A stretch of DNA of 37,610 bases from Geitlerinema sp. S16 (GTDB taxonomy: Bacteria > Cyanobacteriota > Cyanobacteriia > Cyanobacteriales > Geitlerinemataceae). Position 1 is the stretch's first letter. The number at the start of each line of letters is the position of its first letter. Positions 8,041-16,208 of the stretch are shown here, piece after piece. The notes below the pieces were generated by a model. The model made no database searches and had not been told where the DNA came from. It saw only the letters and a program-made list of their open reading frames with translations. Both the position numbers and the translations under genes were made by a program. Location: the NCBI GenBank assembly GCA_011390275.1, contig JAABST010000043.1, forward strand, positions 1-37,610, read 5' to 3'.

Positions 8041-8150
8041 CGTGTGCGACTGTGAAAACTGTAAGCACACGTCAAAATCAGTCGAAGTTAGCCTAAGTCA
8101 GTCGAAATCGGTTGAATTTAGCTTAAGTTAGTCAAATCAGTCGAAATCAA
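8041..8150. repeat. Hairpin plus degenerate ~30-bp tandem repeats in adaptor-RND gap
   Basis: CGTGTGC (8041-8047) pairs with GCACACG (8065-8071). Next to it, 8077-8150 holds about two and a half degenerate copies of a 29-30-bp unit beginning ATCAGTCGAA and containing TTAGCYTAAGT. The repeats do not code for anything. They lie within the presumed adaptor-RND transcript and may set the expression ratio of the two genes. Confidence 0.5.
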
Positions 8151-8182
8151 GGCGATTTAAAGCCCGTTATTGATATCCAGGC

Positions 8183-9691
8183 TTATTCGACGACGCGCAC
8201 GGTATCACCCTCTTTGACATAACCAGAACCGTTAACCACAACCCGATCGCCCAATTCAAGGCCGCTCAGAACCTCAAAGGTTTCGCCTTTGTCGGCCAGT
8301 GTACCGAGCTTGACGGATTTTGCGGTCACGACATTATCGGCATTCACGGTGTAGACGATCGCGCTGCCGTCTGGCTGGGGCAAGACCGCCTTCGATGGAA
8401 TGGTGAGTCCCTGCTGTACACCCGTGGCGATCGAAGCGCTGAGAAACATACCCGGTCGCAGCAAATCGCTCGGCGGTAGGTCAATCTCGACGATCGCCTC
8501 GCGGGTGGTGTCGTCAATTTTGGGCGCAATCATGCGAACGACACCGCGCACATCAATGCGGCGATCGGCATCCGATCGAATGTTGACCGTGCTGCCGGGA
8601 ACGATGTCTGCAAGCTGCGTTTCTGGAACCTTCACGCGCAGTTCGAGGCGGCCACCTTGCGCGATTTCAAACAGCGGCGTAGGGGACGACGAGCTTTTGA
8701 CATCCCCCACGCGGGCGTTACGGGTCACGATCAAACCGCCTTCGGGCGCAGTGATTGCCGTGCGATTAAGAGCCGTTGCAACCTGTCGGGCATTGGCTCC
8801 GGCTCCATCACGAGCGGCGATCGCCGTGTCAATATTGGCATCAGCGGCGCTGGCGGTGGCGCGACTGCTGACGAGCCGAGCCTCGGCGCTCACAACGTCG
8901 GCTTCGGCGGCGGCGATATTGGCCTGAGCCACCTTGGCATCTTCGATCGCCTTGTTATATTCCTCTCGCGCGGTCAGCACATCGGTGTAGCGAAAATCCG
9001 CTTCCTGCTGACTAATCGCCCCATCAGCAGCCAAGCTACGAAACCGTTCGTACTCGCGATCGGCTTGCTGGAGGCGGGCATTGGCTTGGGCGATCGAAGC
9101 CTCGGCGCGATCGGCATTAGCTTCTGCCTGGGAAACGCCGGTTCGCGATCGGGCTAGATCTGCTTCCGCTTGACGAATCCCCGCCTCGCTTTGCAGAGCA
9201 TCCGCCTGAGCGCGATCAATACCCGATTCGCTCGATCGCGCTTCTGCCTGCGCTCCATCAAGCTGCGCACTCAGGGTCTCACTATCGAGCTGCGCCAAAA
9301 CCTGCCCCGCTTCGACATAATCGCCCTCATCGACCAACACATCCGTAATTTGTAGACCGCTCTCTTGGGGCAAAATCGGCAGCAAATTAAACGCGGCCAC
9401 TGCTCCCGTGGCCTCTAGATAGCGGGTGACGCGCTGACGCTGCACCTGGGCTACCGTCACTGTCTGCGATGGCGCGACCTCGCTGACCACAGCAGCGGGT
9501 GGCTCCGACGGCTCCGATCGCAACAGGCTCGATCCAATCCCGGCCACCACGACACCGACTCCAATCCCGATCGCTACGCCACGCCACCCCGATCGCCACG
9601 CGGGCGCGATCGCCGCTTCTTGAAGCTGCAATTCCAAGGCTTGACGTTCATTAATGATCGGGTCGGATTTAGGTGAAACTTTCGGAGTCAT
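8183..9691 (-). CDS. RND efflux periplasmic adaptor (membrane fusion protein, AcrA-like)
   Basis: 502 residues, longer than AcrA (about 400). A cytoplasmic N-terminal stub of about 35 residues precedes one membrane helix (GVAIGIGVGVVVAGIGSSLL). Residues about 75-125 start the biotinyl-lipoyl domain (VLVDEGDYVEAGQVLAQLDS). Residues about 130-300 form a very long Ala/Glu/Gln-rich alpha-hairpin with many heptads (QAEANADRAEASIAQANARL). The chain then returns through the second lipoyl half (TAITAPEGGLIVTRNARVGD), a beta-barrel and the membrane-proximal domain. It bridges the RND pump and an outer-membrane channel. The start ATG (9691-9689) faces the MarR gene across a 278-bp shared control region. 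The long coiled hairpin fits a deep periplasm, as in cyanobacteria. Confidence 0.92.
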   Translation of the reverse strand: MTPKVSPKSDPIINERQALELQLQEAAIAPAWRSGWRGVAIGIGVGVVVAGIGSSLLRSEPSEPPAAVVSEVAPSQTVTVAQVQRQRVTRYLEATGAVAAFNLLPILPQESGLQITDVLVDEGDYVEAGQVLAQLDSETLSAQLDGAQAEARSSESGIDRAQADALQSEAGIRQAEADLARSRTGVSQAEANADRAEASIAQANARLQQADREYERFRSLAADGAISQQEADFRYTDVLTAREEYNKAIEDAKVAQANIAAAEADVVSAEARLVSSRATASAADANIDTAIAARDGAGANARQVATALNRTAITAPEGGLIVTRNARVGDVKSSSSPTPLFEIAQGGRLELRVKVPETQLADIVPGSTVNIRSDADRRIDVRGVVRMIAPKIDDTTREAIVEIDLPPSDLLRPGMFLSASIATGVQQGLTIPSKAVLPQPDGSAIVYTVNADNVVTAKSVKLGTLADKGETFEVLSGLELGDRVVVNGSGYVKEGDTVRVVE

Positions 9692-9867
9692 GGCAGGGCC
9701 CGTGGTGTTGCGAGAAACATCAAAGCCGGAAACGTCAACCGGCAGCGTGAAACAGACTTAACGTTTAGTAATATTTCTATAAGTCTAGCGGGATTTGCAG
9801 TGACGAGGCATGGGATTTGCTAGACCTTTGAGTGGCGTCGTGTATTGTCTACGGTTTTATCGGTGTC

Positions 9868-9889
9868 ATGGCATCATGTGCTATGGCAT
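9868..9889. promoter_or_regulatory. Candidate MarR operator in the divergent efflux/regulator region
   Basis: ATGGCAT occurs twice (9868-9874 and 9883-9889), 15 bp apart, in the 278-bp space between the adaptor start and the MarR start. The spacing is about one and a half helical turns. The region is AT-rich with several possible -10 elements and no gene. MarR proteins usually bind such divergent spacers, but which bases are bound is an inference. Confidence 0.35.
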
Positions 9890-9969
9890 ATATCCGTATT
9901 ACTGTTAGGCTAATCAATAAGAATATGCTGTGTCAAGTATTTTGATGTATTGGGAGAAAGGACTCAGTC

Positions 9970-10458
9970 TTGAAAGACGCTGAAGAGCTACAACTGTTAT
10001 TTAAAGCGGTGCATCGTGAGTCCGAGCGGCGTCTTTCGGAGGCACTCGCTCCACTGGAAATCACGCCCGCACAGGCAGAAGCGCTCATTGTGTTGCAGAT
10101 GGCGCAACCGATTTCGCTAGGTGATTTGGGAGATTTGCTGGTTGCGGAGGGGGGGCATCCGTCGCGGTTGGTCGATCGGCTGGTGCGTAATCGCTGGGTG
10201 GATCGGATCGTCTCAGCGGACGATCGGCGGCGCTTGATCTTGTCGTTGACGCCGGAGGGGGTGGCGTTGGTAGAGCGGATCAAAGCGGTGCGCGATCAGC
10301 TTTGCGAGGACAAGCGATCGCTGCTAGAGAGTATCGATATTTCATCCACACTGGCTTTGTTTGAGGGCTATTTGCAGGGAAGTCCGTGGTGGCAAACGGT
10401 CGAGCGACGCCGGATATTAGGGCGCGATCAATCCACGGAATTTGATGAACGAGTTTGA
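9970..10458 (+). CDS. MarR-family transcriptional regulator
   Basis: 162 residues from a TTG start at 9970. This start is chosen because a good Shine-Dalgarno (GGGAGAAAGGA, about 9951-9961) sits seven bases upstream; an ATG at 9943 is in another frame that stops soon. The fold is MarR-like: N-terminal helix (LQLLFKAVHRESERRL), winged helix with DLGDLLVAEGGHPSRLVDRL as recognition region, wing with DDRRRLILSLTPEG, and C-terminal dimer helices. It is divergent from the efflux adaptor, so it probably represses the pump and perhaps itself, with release on ligand binding. Its 3' end lies in a 13-bp tandem duplication containing the stop codon. Confidence 0.88.
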   Translation: MKDAEELQLLFKAVHRESERRLSEALAPLEITPAQAEALIVLQMAQPISLGDLGDLLVAEGGHPSRLVDRLVRNRWVDRIVSADDRRRLILSLTPEGVALVERIKAVRDQLCEDKRSLLESIDISSTLALFEGYLQGSPWWQTVERRRILGRDQSTEFDERV

Positions 10459-10474
10459 TGAACGAGTTTGATGA
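10444..10474. repeat. 13-bp tandem duplication at the MarR stop codon
   Basis: GATGAACGAGTTT is repeated at 10444-10456 and 10457-10469, followed by GATGA. The first copy encodes the last residues and part of the stop; the second lies between the convergent MarR and phosphopantetheinyl transferase genes. It has the look of a slippage duplication. Confidence 0.7.
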
Positions 10475-11164
10475 TTAGGCGAAGTTAGAACACGATCGCA
10501 CCGTCAGTTCACGACCGATCGCGGCGATCGCGGCGGCATAGCCACAGCGTAACGGGACGGTTTGGATCGTTCCCCTTTGACCCGCTTGATCAACGATCGG
10601 CTGCGGCTGATCGTCGGATTGCCAGAGAATCGGCGCCTGTTGGAGCTGCGACAAACCCACGCCCGTTGCTTTTAAATAGGCTTCTTTGCACGTCCAGTAG
10701 CGCAAAAATAACGCCGATCGCTCCGCCCCGTTCACCCGTTCCAAGGCGTCCACTTCGGGCGCTAAAAAGAAACGCTGGGCGAGTTTCAAGACGTGATGAT
10801 CGGACATCGATCGCGGCGCTTCGAGATCCACGCCGATCGCCCCATCCCAGGAAAAGGCCAGCAGCGCCATCCCGCCCGAATGCGATGTATTGAACCAGAG
10901 CGATCGATCGGGCTGTAACGCGGGATCGATTTCGGGCTTGCCATGTTTGCCGTAGCGAAATCGCAACGATTCAGGAGCAAGCGCCAGATAGTCGCCCAAA
11001 CGTTGCCGCAAAAAGCCGCGAACCGTCACAAACTGCTGACAATCGCGCGGCTGTCGATACCGCTTGGCGCGATCGCGTTCATCTTCCGACAGCCAGCGCC
11101 ACCAATCGCACCGTTCAGACTGAACCGCCATTGCATCGAGGTCGATTTCCCAAAGGTCAATCAT
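10475..11164 (-). CDS. 4'-phosphopantetheinyl transferase, Sfp/HetI type
   Basis: 229 residues, normal for Sfp-type enzymes, which move the phosphopantetheine arm from CoA to a Ser of carrier proteins (fatty-acid, polyketide or peptide synthases). The signature parts are present: FNTSHSGGMALLAF near 91-104, GVDLE at 111-115 carrying the Mg-binding Asp and Glu, and WTCKEAYLKATGVGL starting at Trp157, with Lys160/Glu161 of the WxxKEA motif. It converges on the MarR gene with only 16 bp between stops and has no synthase gene beside it, so it likely serves the whole cell, as the single such enzyme does in most cyanobacteria. Its start is back-to-back with + strand frames at 11163. Confidence 0.92.
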   Translation of the reverse strand: MIDLWEIDLDAMAVQSERCDWWRWLSEDERDRAKRYRQPRDCQQFVTVRGFLRQRLGDYLALAPESLRFRYGKHGKPEIDPALQPDRSLWFNTSHSGGMALLAFSWDGAIGVDLEAPRSMSDHHVLKLAQRFFLAPEVDALERVNGAERSALFLRYWTCKEAYLKATGVGLSQLQQAPILWQSDDQPQPIVDQAGQRGTIQTVPLRCGYAAAIAAIGRELTVRSCSNFA

Positions 11165-11261
11165 GATCCGTATTGCGCCACTCTACGACCCACTCCACTA
11201 CACTGGAAACCAAGCCAACCCGTTAAAACTCACGCGATTAAAACGCACGCGAAGAACTCCC

Positions 11262-11369
11262 ATGATGCGATCTGTGATCAGTATTGGAACCTTTGTTATT
11301 CTCTCTCTTGGTGTGGCGGCGCTGGGGATCAATCTCGCGATCGCGCTGTGGCAGAAGTTTAGTGTTTAG
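11262..11369 (+). CDS. 35-residue single-TM protein
   Basis: ATGATG at 11262 opens a 35-residue frame, MMRSVISIGTFVILSLGVAA then LGINLAIALWQKFSV. It is almost entirely one hydrophobic helix with a short basic end, like many small cyanobacterial membrane subunits. It does not match the photosystem or cytochrome b6f small subunits recalled, so no function is given. The frame is open upstream to 11163, but that part is not protein-like. It lies 31 bp before the ABC ATPase gene on the same strand and could be its membrane partner or leader. It could also be chance, given the short length. Confidence 0.45.
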   Translation: MMRSVISIGTFVILSLGVAALGINLAIALWQKFSV

Positions 11370-11400
11370 CAGCGAGTGTTTAGCCGCGAGTGTTTAGAAT
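11361..11400. repeat. Three 14-bp tandem copies just before the ABC ATPase start
   Basis: AGTGTTTAGCAGCG (11361-11374), AGTGTTTAGCCGCG (11375-11388) and AGTGTTTAGAAT (11389-11400) follow one another. The first copy contains the stop codon of the 35-residue frame, the last touches ATG 11401. No Shine-Dalgarno is left between them, so the repeat itself is the ATPase leader. Confidence 0.75.
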
Positions 11401-12192
11401 ATGATGACTGACGCGCCGACCCGCCCGCCGGAGATCACGCCCGCCCCGATCGTCCAGCTCGATCGCATTTCCAAAATCTACGGCAGCGGCAACACCGAAG
11501 TCCGCGCCCTCGATGATATTTCCCTCACGATTCGACCAGGCGAATACTGCGCGATCGTCGGCCCCTCCGGCTCCGGCAAATCCACCGCCATGAACGTCAT
11601 CGGTTGCCTCGATCGCCCAACGATCGGCCACTACGCCCTTGACGGCATCGACGTGTCGCAAATTTCCGAAGCCAACCTCGCCAAAATCCGCAACCAAAAA
11701 CTCGGCTTCGTCTTCCAGCAGTTCCACCTGCTCACCCCTCTCAGCGCCCTCGAAAACGTCATGCTGCCGACGATCTACGGCAACGTCCCGCCCGACGAAC
11801 GACGCGATCGCGCCACCGCCGCCCTCGATCGCGTCGGCCTCAGCAACCGGCTCCACAATAAACCCAACCAGCTCTCCGGCGGCCAACAGCAGCGCGTCGC
11901 CATCGCCCGCGCGATCGTCAACCGCCCCACCCTCATCCTCGCCGACGAACCCACCGGCGCACTCGACACCCACACCACCGAGGAAGTGATGAGGATTTTC
12001 GCCGAACTCAACGCCGCTGGAATCACGATCGTCACCGTCACTCACGAAGTCGAAGTCGCGCGACTCTCCCGACGCATCATCATGTTTCGCGACGGTCAGA
12101 TCATCGACGACAATATTCACCCCGATCGGCTCGAACAGTTCAACTTTTACGACGCCGAAACCGCGAGCGACCAACGGATCAAGACCGAATAA
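11401..12192 (+). CDS. ABC transporter ATP-binding protein, MacB/LolD/DevA-like
   Basis: 263 residues with every nucleotide-binding element: Walker A GPSGSGKS at 54-61, Q-loop GFVFQQFHLL with Gln106, signature LSGGQQQRVAIARA from 158, Walker B LILADEPTGALD from 178, and switch His215 in VTVTHEVEVA. The sequence type is that of the MacB/LolD/DevA subfamily, which powers mechanotransmission-type export of lipoproteins, glycolipids or peptides. Those ATPases normally sit beside a FtsX-like permease and an adaptor; neither is next to it here, so it is an orphan that must pair with a distant permease. The 14 N-terminal residues before the domain are Pro/Thr-rich. It converges on the 12301-12612 gene. 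Confidence 0.92.
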   Translation: MMTDAPTRPPEITPAPIVQLDRISKIYGSGNTEVRALDDISLTIRPGEYCAIVGPSGSGKSTAMNVIGCLDRPTIGHYALDGIDVSQISEANLAKIRNQKLGFVFQQFHLLTPLSALENVMLPTIYGNVPPDERRDRATAALDRVGLSNRLHNKPNQLSGGQQQRVAIARAIVNRPTLILADEPTGALDTHTTEEVMRIFAELNAAGITIVTVTHEVEVARLSRRIIMFRDGQIIDDNIHPDRLEQFNFYDAETASDQRIKTE

Positions 12193-12197
12193 CACGG

Positions 12198-12237
12198 CAA
12201 AAAAATACCTAACGATCCACAAATAAGGATCATTAGG
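12198..12237 (-). terminator. Rho-independent terminator (minus strand, possibly both strands)
   Basis: Arms 12208-12218 and 12227-12237 pair over 11 bp with an 8-nt loop. On the minus strand the one irregular position is a G-U pair and the stem is followed by TATTTTTTT (12206-12198), so it is a good terminator for the two-TM protein gene. Read on the plus strand it has one mismatch and a weaker T-stretch, and may also stop the ABC ATPase transcript. Confidence 0.8.
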
Positions 12238-12300
12238 TCAGATTTTGGAAACCGATACCGCACGAAAAAACGTGCAACCGAGGCCGAAAGCCCGTCAAAC

Positions 12301-12612
12301 TTAACTCGCTGCCGTTGCCGGTTCTGGGGGACGTGGTGGACGGCTTGCAGCCGCTTTTTCCGCCATCGGATCAATCTCCGTCACCTCAATGTGATTGAGC
12401 AATGTCGTGACAAACGCGAAGAGCAAAAAGGGTAGGGATAGCACAATGATTAAGCCAACCGTTAGAAATGCATAGATTTCGCGGGCGCTGCTCCATAGCG
12501 CTAGTGCAGACGCCAGGGAAAGGAAGATGACAATCAGCCAAATAATGACTTGGGCGTAGATGTCACCAAAGGAGAGCGTACAACTTAAACGATATTTTTG
12601 AAGTTTGTCCAT
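12301..12612 (-). CDS. Small two-TM membrane protein, conserved in cyanobacteria
   Basis: 103 residues. Two hydrophobic segments stand out: about 20-43 (AQVIIWLIVIFLSLASALAL) and about 47-72 (IYAFLTVGLIIVLSLPFLLF). The C-terminal 30 residues are charged then Pro/Ala-rich (RPPRPPEPATAAS) and likely face the cytoplasm. No catalytic motif is visible. It is flanked by its own terminator and a 330-bp upstream region, so it is probably monocistronic. It resembles uncharacterised cyanobacterial membrane proteins; function unknown. Confidence 0.7.
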   Translation of the reverse strand: MDKLQKYRLSCTLSFGDIYAQVIIWLIVIFLSLASALALWSSAREIYAFLTVGLIIVLSLPFLLFAFVTTLLNHIEVTEIDPMAEKAAASRPPRPPEPATAAS

Positions 12613-12945
12613 GATGGTTTGTTTGGTTCAGAAGTTATTCGTTGAATCGAGTGGTACTGAGCTTGGAAATATGACAAAACGTATCGAAAGATGTAGGGAT
12701 GTCGATCGTTTGTCAGCGTCAGTACGATATAAGCTGATGAGCTACGATATTAGGATAATCGCTACCGTTTAAAATGCGCGTGTTGCTCAATATTTCTAAA
12801 GAGTTTGATCGTTAAAGTTCGTGAGTTGAGTGAATTAAAATCGATTGCGATCGAACTGTAGATGAGTAGATGAAATACGAAAATCGACCCTGATTGCTGC
12901 GGTAATCACAGCGGTGAGGGACTGAGAATTTAGACCAAATTCGGT
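12613..12945. other. Non-coding region between two-TM gene and pentapeptide gene
   Basis: 333 bp, AT-richer than its neighbours, with no credible frame. TACGATAT occurs twice (12723-12730 and 12743-12750), 20 bp apart, in what must be the promoter region of the minus-strand two-TM protein. The other end is the 3' flank of the pentapeptide-repeat gene. No clear terminator hairpin or RNA gene is seen. Confidence 0.5.
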
Positions 12946-13872
12946 TTAGGGGTGTTTACGGCCATCTGGCATCGTGGCTCCCGTAAGGTTTGCGCCGTCT
13001 AGGTTGGCCTGGTGGATATTGGCCTGATAGAGGTTTGCCCCGGCGAGATTGGCGCGGTATAGCGTCGCCTCGGTCAGGTTCGCCATGCCGAGATTGGCTC
13101 CGGTCAAGTTGGCTCCGGTGAGGTTGGCAATCCGCAGACAGGCTTCACGTAAATCCACTTGTGCCATATTGGCGAAACGCATATCGCTCATGTACAAATT
13201 AGCGCTGATCATATTGGCGCCGATTAAGCTCGCCTTATACAAATTCGCCCCCATTAAATTGGCGACACACAAATTAGCAAGGCTGAGATTCGCGCGATAG
13301 AGATTGGCTTTGCAAAAGGTTGCCCCGACAAATTTCGAGAGGGAACACACTGCGAAGCTCATATTTGCCTCGCGTAAATCAGCCTCGCGCAAATCGGCCA
13401 TCGTCAAATCCACCTCGCGCATGTCGGCACGAATCAGAATGACGTTAGAAAGGCTGGCCTGCCTGAGGTTTGTGGTGTAGAGACAGGCATCGGTGAGGTC
13501 GGCGCGATCGAGGCGGGCGCGTTGCAGTACGGCGAGGGATAGATCAGCGCCAACCATGCTGGCCTCGACTAGATCCGCTTGGGTTAAATTGCTTTCCTTG
13601 AGGCTGGCATAGCGAAGATTGGCGGTGTACATGGCGCACTCGCTCATCTCAGCGCCATCGAGATTGGCCTCTTCCAAGTTGGCCATGCAAAAATCAACTT
13701 GGCTGAGATCGGCTTTCCGCAGGAAACTCAGGCTCAGGTCGATTTCACGAAGTTCTTGTCGTGCAAAATTAGCACCGCTCAGATCGGGAAGTGAGTCAGG
13801 GTGTTGCCGACGCCAAGCATTCCAGGCGGGAATGCCATCTTGGATTGGAGAAAGTTGGAGGGGGACAACCAT
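12946..13872 (-). CDS. Pentapeptide-repeat protein
   Basis: 308 residues. After a 30-residue cap (AWNAWRRQHPDSLPDLSGAN) nearly the whole chain, about 32-300, is made of five-residue units of A(D/N)LXX type, such as ADLSQ, ANLEE, ADLTD, ANLTG. That predicts a right-handed quadrilateral beta-helix of about 50 units (12-13 coils). There is no signal peptide, membrane helix or attached enzyme. Cyanobacteria carry many such proteins, most without known function; some relatives mimic DNA and protect gyrase, others scaffold complexes. Unusual in having many units with bulky residues at variable positions (ANLYMSDMRFANMAQ). Likely monocistronic. Confidence 0.9.
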   Translation of the reverse strand: MVVPLQLSPIQDGIPAWNAWRRQHPDSLPDLSGANFARQELREIDLSLSFLRKADLSQVDFCMANLEEANLDGAEMSECAMYTANLRYASLKESNLTQADLVEASMVGADLSLAVLQRARLDRADLTDACLYTTNLRQASLSNVILIRADMREVDLTMADLREADLREANMSFAVCSLSKFVGATFCKANLYRANLSLANLCVANLMGANLYKASLIGANMISANLYMSDMRFANMAQVDLREACLRIANLTGANLTGANLGMANLTEATLYRANLAGANLYQANIHQANLDGANLTGATMPDGRKHP

Positions 13873-13987
13873 TAAGGTGAGCCGGTAGATGACTCGTCTG
13901 CCTTATTGTACGCTGTCGGCTTCGGTCAAATTTACTTAGGTGATGGGGCGATCGTGATCGATGGGCGAACAACACCGAAGAATGGGA

Positions 13988-14959
13988 TTAGGCGGCGGGC
14001 GGGCGGTAACTCACCCGTGGATCGAGGATCGCGTAGAGCAAATCGGCGATCGTATTGAACACAACGATCGCGATCGCGTAGAGAAAGGCGATCGCCATGA
14101 CCACGGGGGTATCGCTGCGGTAAATCGACTCGACGAGCAGCGAGCCGATACCGGGAACGCGAAATACCTGTTCCGTGACGAGAGCGCCGGTTAGGACGCT
14201 GGGCAGGTCGATCGCGACGAGGGTGGTGATCGGAATCAGGGCGTTACGCAGGACGTGGCGCAGGATGACGGCGGGTTGGGAGAGTCCTTTGGCGATCGCG
14301 GTGCGGACGAAGGGTTGGCGCAGTTGGTCGAGCATCGAGGACCGGACGAAGCGCACGAGCAGGGCGGCTTGATAGAGACCGAGGACGGCGATCGGCATGA
14401 TCGACTGTTTGAGCTGGGCGATCGCCGTCGAAAGATCCACGACCTGAAGCGTGCTGTCGTAGATAAATGGCAACCATCCGAGCCAGACGCTAAACATGGC
14501 GATAAACAGTAACCCAGTCAAAAATGGCGGCAGCGAAAACCAGAGGAAGGCAAACGTGGTGGCGATGCGATCGAGGGGTTGGCGATGAAATAGCGCGGAT
14601 AGTGTGCCGAGGGGGATGGCAATGATCACACCCAGTAGATAGCCCGTGCCGACGACCCAGAGCGTTGTGGGGAGCCGATCGATCAGCAGGTCAAACACGG
14701 ACGATCGGCTATTAAACGAATAGCCCAAATCACCCCGCAGCAGAGAAAACACCCATTTGACGTAACGCACGTGCAGCGGCGCATCGAGACCGAGCGATCG
14801 GCGAATGTTTTCGCGCACTTCCGCCGTGATCGCCGGATTGGTCGCAAACTCGCCCATCGGGTCGCCGGGAGCAAGCGCCAGGATTGTAAAAACAATCACG
14901 CTAATGGCGATCAGCGTCGGAATTGCGATCGCGCAGCGGCGAGCGAGGGTCGCAAGCAT
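13988..14959 (-). CDS. ABC transporter permease, DppB/OppB family
   Basis: 323 residues with six membrane segments. The N-terminal helix is followed by the LAPGDP motif (VFTILALAPGDPMGEFATNP) typical of DppB/OppB-type permeases. The cytoplasmic EAA loop is present near residues 220-245 (RTAIAKGLSQPAVILRHVLR), where the ATPase docks. Such permeases import peptides, nickel or related solutes. The second permease (DppC-like) and the ATPases are not in the window; a family-5 binding lipoprotein is encoded 1.2 kb away on the other strand and is the natural partner. It is divergent from the asparaginase gene across 168 bp. Confidence 0.92.
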   Translation of the reverse strand: MLATLARRCAIAIPTLIAISVIVFTILALAPGDPMGEFATNPAITAEVRENIRRSLGLDAPLHVRYVKWVFSLLRGDLGYSFNSRSSVFDLLIDRLPTTLWVVGTGYLLGVIIAIPLGTLSALFHRQPLDRIATTFAFLWFSLPPFLTGLLFIAMFSVWLGWLPFIYDSTLQVVDLSTAIAQLKQSIMPIAVLGLYQAALLVRFVRSSMLDQLRQPFVRTAIAKGLSQPAVILRHVLRNALIPITTLVAIDLPSVLTGALVTEQVFRVPGIGSLLVESIYRSDTPVVMAIAFLYAIAIVVFNTIADLLYAILDPRVSYRPPAA

Positions 14960-15127
14960 AGACTCAAGGTTGAAACGAATGGGAAAATCAAGGACTGAGC
15001 AAAGCAGGATACCGGTCGATCCACTTTTTCGCTACCTTCAAGGTAGGGGCAATCGCAACCGACCGCGTTCGCTCTGATCTGCTATTGCCCATTTTTTAGC
15101 TACGTTTAGCAACGTCTAACCCTCATC

Positions 15128-16075
15128 ATGGCTCAACGAAACGCCGCTCCTGACCTCACCGTTCACCTGTTGCGTGAAGGAATTCCCGAATCGCATCACA
15201 CCGCCAGCGTAGCGGTTTGCGATCGGCGGGGGCGAGTGTTGCTGTCGGCGGGCGATGTGAATGCCAGTACGTTTATTCGATCGTCGCTCAAACCCTTTCA
15301 AGCATTCGCCGTCGCTTCCACCGGCGTGCTGGAACACTACGGCATGACCGATCTCGATCTCGCCCTAATGTCGGCCTCGCACCAAGGCACGATCGAACAC
15401 GCCCGCCGTGTGTTTCGGATTTTATGGTGCTGCGATCTCGAACCGGGCTATCTGCAATGCCCCATCCCTGAGGGTAAAAAATCGGCTCTCGAACACAACT
15501 GTTCCGGCAAACATGCGGGAATGCTCGCCGTTTGTCAGCTCCGCAATTGGTCACTTAGCGACTACCTCAACCCGTCGCACCCGGTGCAGCAGCTCATCCT
15601 CGAAAAGCTCGCGGAAATGTTGCACATCCCCGCTGCCGAATTTCTCGTAGCTCGCGACGACTGCGGCGCACCGACCTACCTCATGTCCCTGACGCAAATA
15701 GCCTCGCTCTACGGCCAGCTCGCATCCGGCGACAACCTTGAACTAGAGCGCATCGTCCGGGCGATGACCCACCACCCAGAATGTGTCGGCGGCGAAGGGC
15801 ATTTTGACACGGAGCTGATGCGGATTAGTGGCGGGACGCTGGTGAGTAAGGCTGGAGCGGAGGGGATTCAGTGCGTCGGGCGCGTCGGCGAGGGGACGGG
15901 TTTGGCGATTAAGGTGGCGGACGGTGCGAAGCGAGCCAAGTATGCCGTAGCGATTCATGTGTTGCGTCAAATGGGCTGGCTGGCTCCCGAGGCGGCGGAT
16001 ACCTTGGCGGATACGTTTTTAACCCTCAGTCATTACAAGCGCTTAGATGTGGTAGGTGAAGTGGCGATCGTTTAG
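15128..16075 (+). CDS. Asparaginase II family protein
   Basis: 315 residues, the normal size of the Asparaginase_II family (distinct from the E. coli AnsA/AnsB and plant types). The family motifs are clear: SSLKPFQAFAVASTG near 57-71, SASHQGTIEHAR near 83-94, NCSGKHAGMLAVCQLRNW near 122-140, and the GGEGHFDTELMR stretch near 217-228. It would hydrolyse L-asparagine to aspartate and ammonia in the cytoplasm. Its position between a Dpp-like permease and a peptide-binding lipoprotein suggests use of imported amino-acid nitrogen, but that link is contextual. Start ATG at 15128. Confidence 0.9.
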   Translation: MAQRNAAPDLTVHLLREGIPESHHTASVAVCDRRGRVLLSAGDVNASTFIRSSLKPFQAFAVASTGVLEHYGMTDLDLALMSASHQGTIEHARRVFRILWCCDLEPGYLQCPIPEGKKSALEHNCSGKHAGMLAVCQLRNWSLSDYLNPSHPVQQLILEKLAEMLHIPAAEFLVARDDCGAPTYLMSLTQIASLYGQLASGDNLELERIVRAMTHHPECVGGEGHFDTELMRISGGTLVSKAGAEGIQCVGRVGEGTGLAIKVADGAKRAKYAVAIHVLRQMGWLAPEAADTLADTFLTLSHYKRLDVVGEVAIV

Positions 16076-16077
16076 TC

Positions 16078-16140
16078 GTGGGCATTGCCCACCAATCAGC
16101 GTATAGGGGCAGATTGCATGATGGTGGGCCATGCCTACCC
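16078..16140. repeat. 63-bp inverted-repeat unit (GTGGGCATTGCCCACC type)
   Basis: GTGGGCATTGCCCACC (16078-16093), itself nearly palindromic, is answered in inverted orientation by GGTGGGCCATGCCTACC (16123-16139). The unit sits right behind the asparaginase stop. GGGCATTGCCCACC-like units are dispersed in many cyanobacterial genomes. It may act as a transcript end; no target duplication is visible. Confidence 0.55.
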
Positions 16141-16208
16141 TACGGCTTTCGTAATCCCGAACTCAGGGTGTACTAGGATCAAATCCGAACATTCCCGATC
16201 GAAACAGC

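Noticed and set aside
7324..8055. 243-residue + strand frame opposite the RND gene
   Set aside because: Ser/Thr/Arg-rich antisense frame inside a well-supported transporter gene.
11262..11369. 35-residue frame as a photosystem or b6f small subunit
   Set aside because: Hydrophobic pattern fits but the sequence does not match PsbX, PsbM, PsbJ, Psb30, PetG, PetL or PetM as I recall them.
11380..12222. 280-residue minus-strand frame opposite the ABC ATPase
   Set aside because: Antisense shadow of a gene with full ATPase motifs; composition (Gly/Asp/Val-rich) is what the reverse of a GC-rich gene gives.
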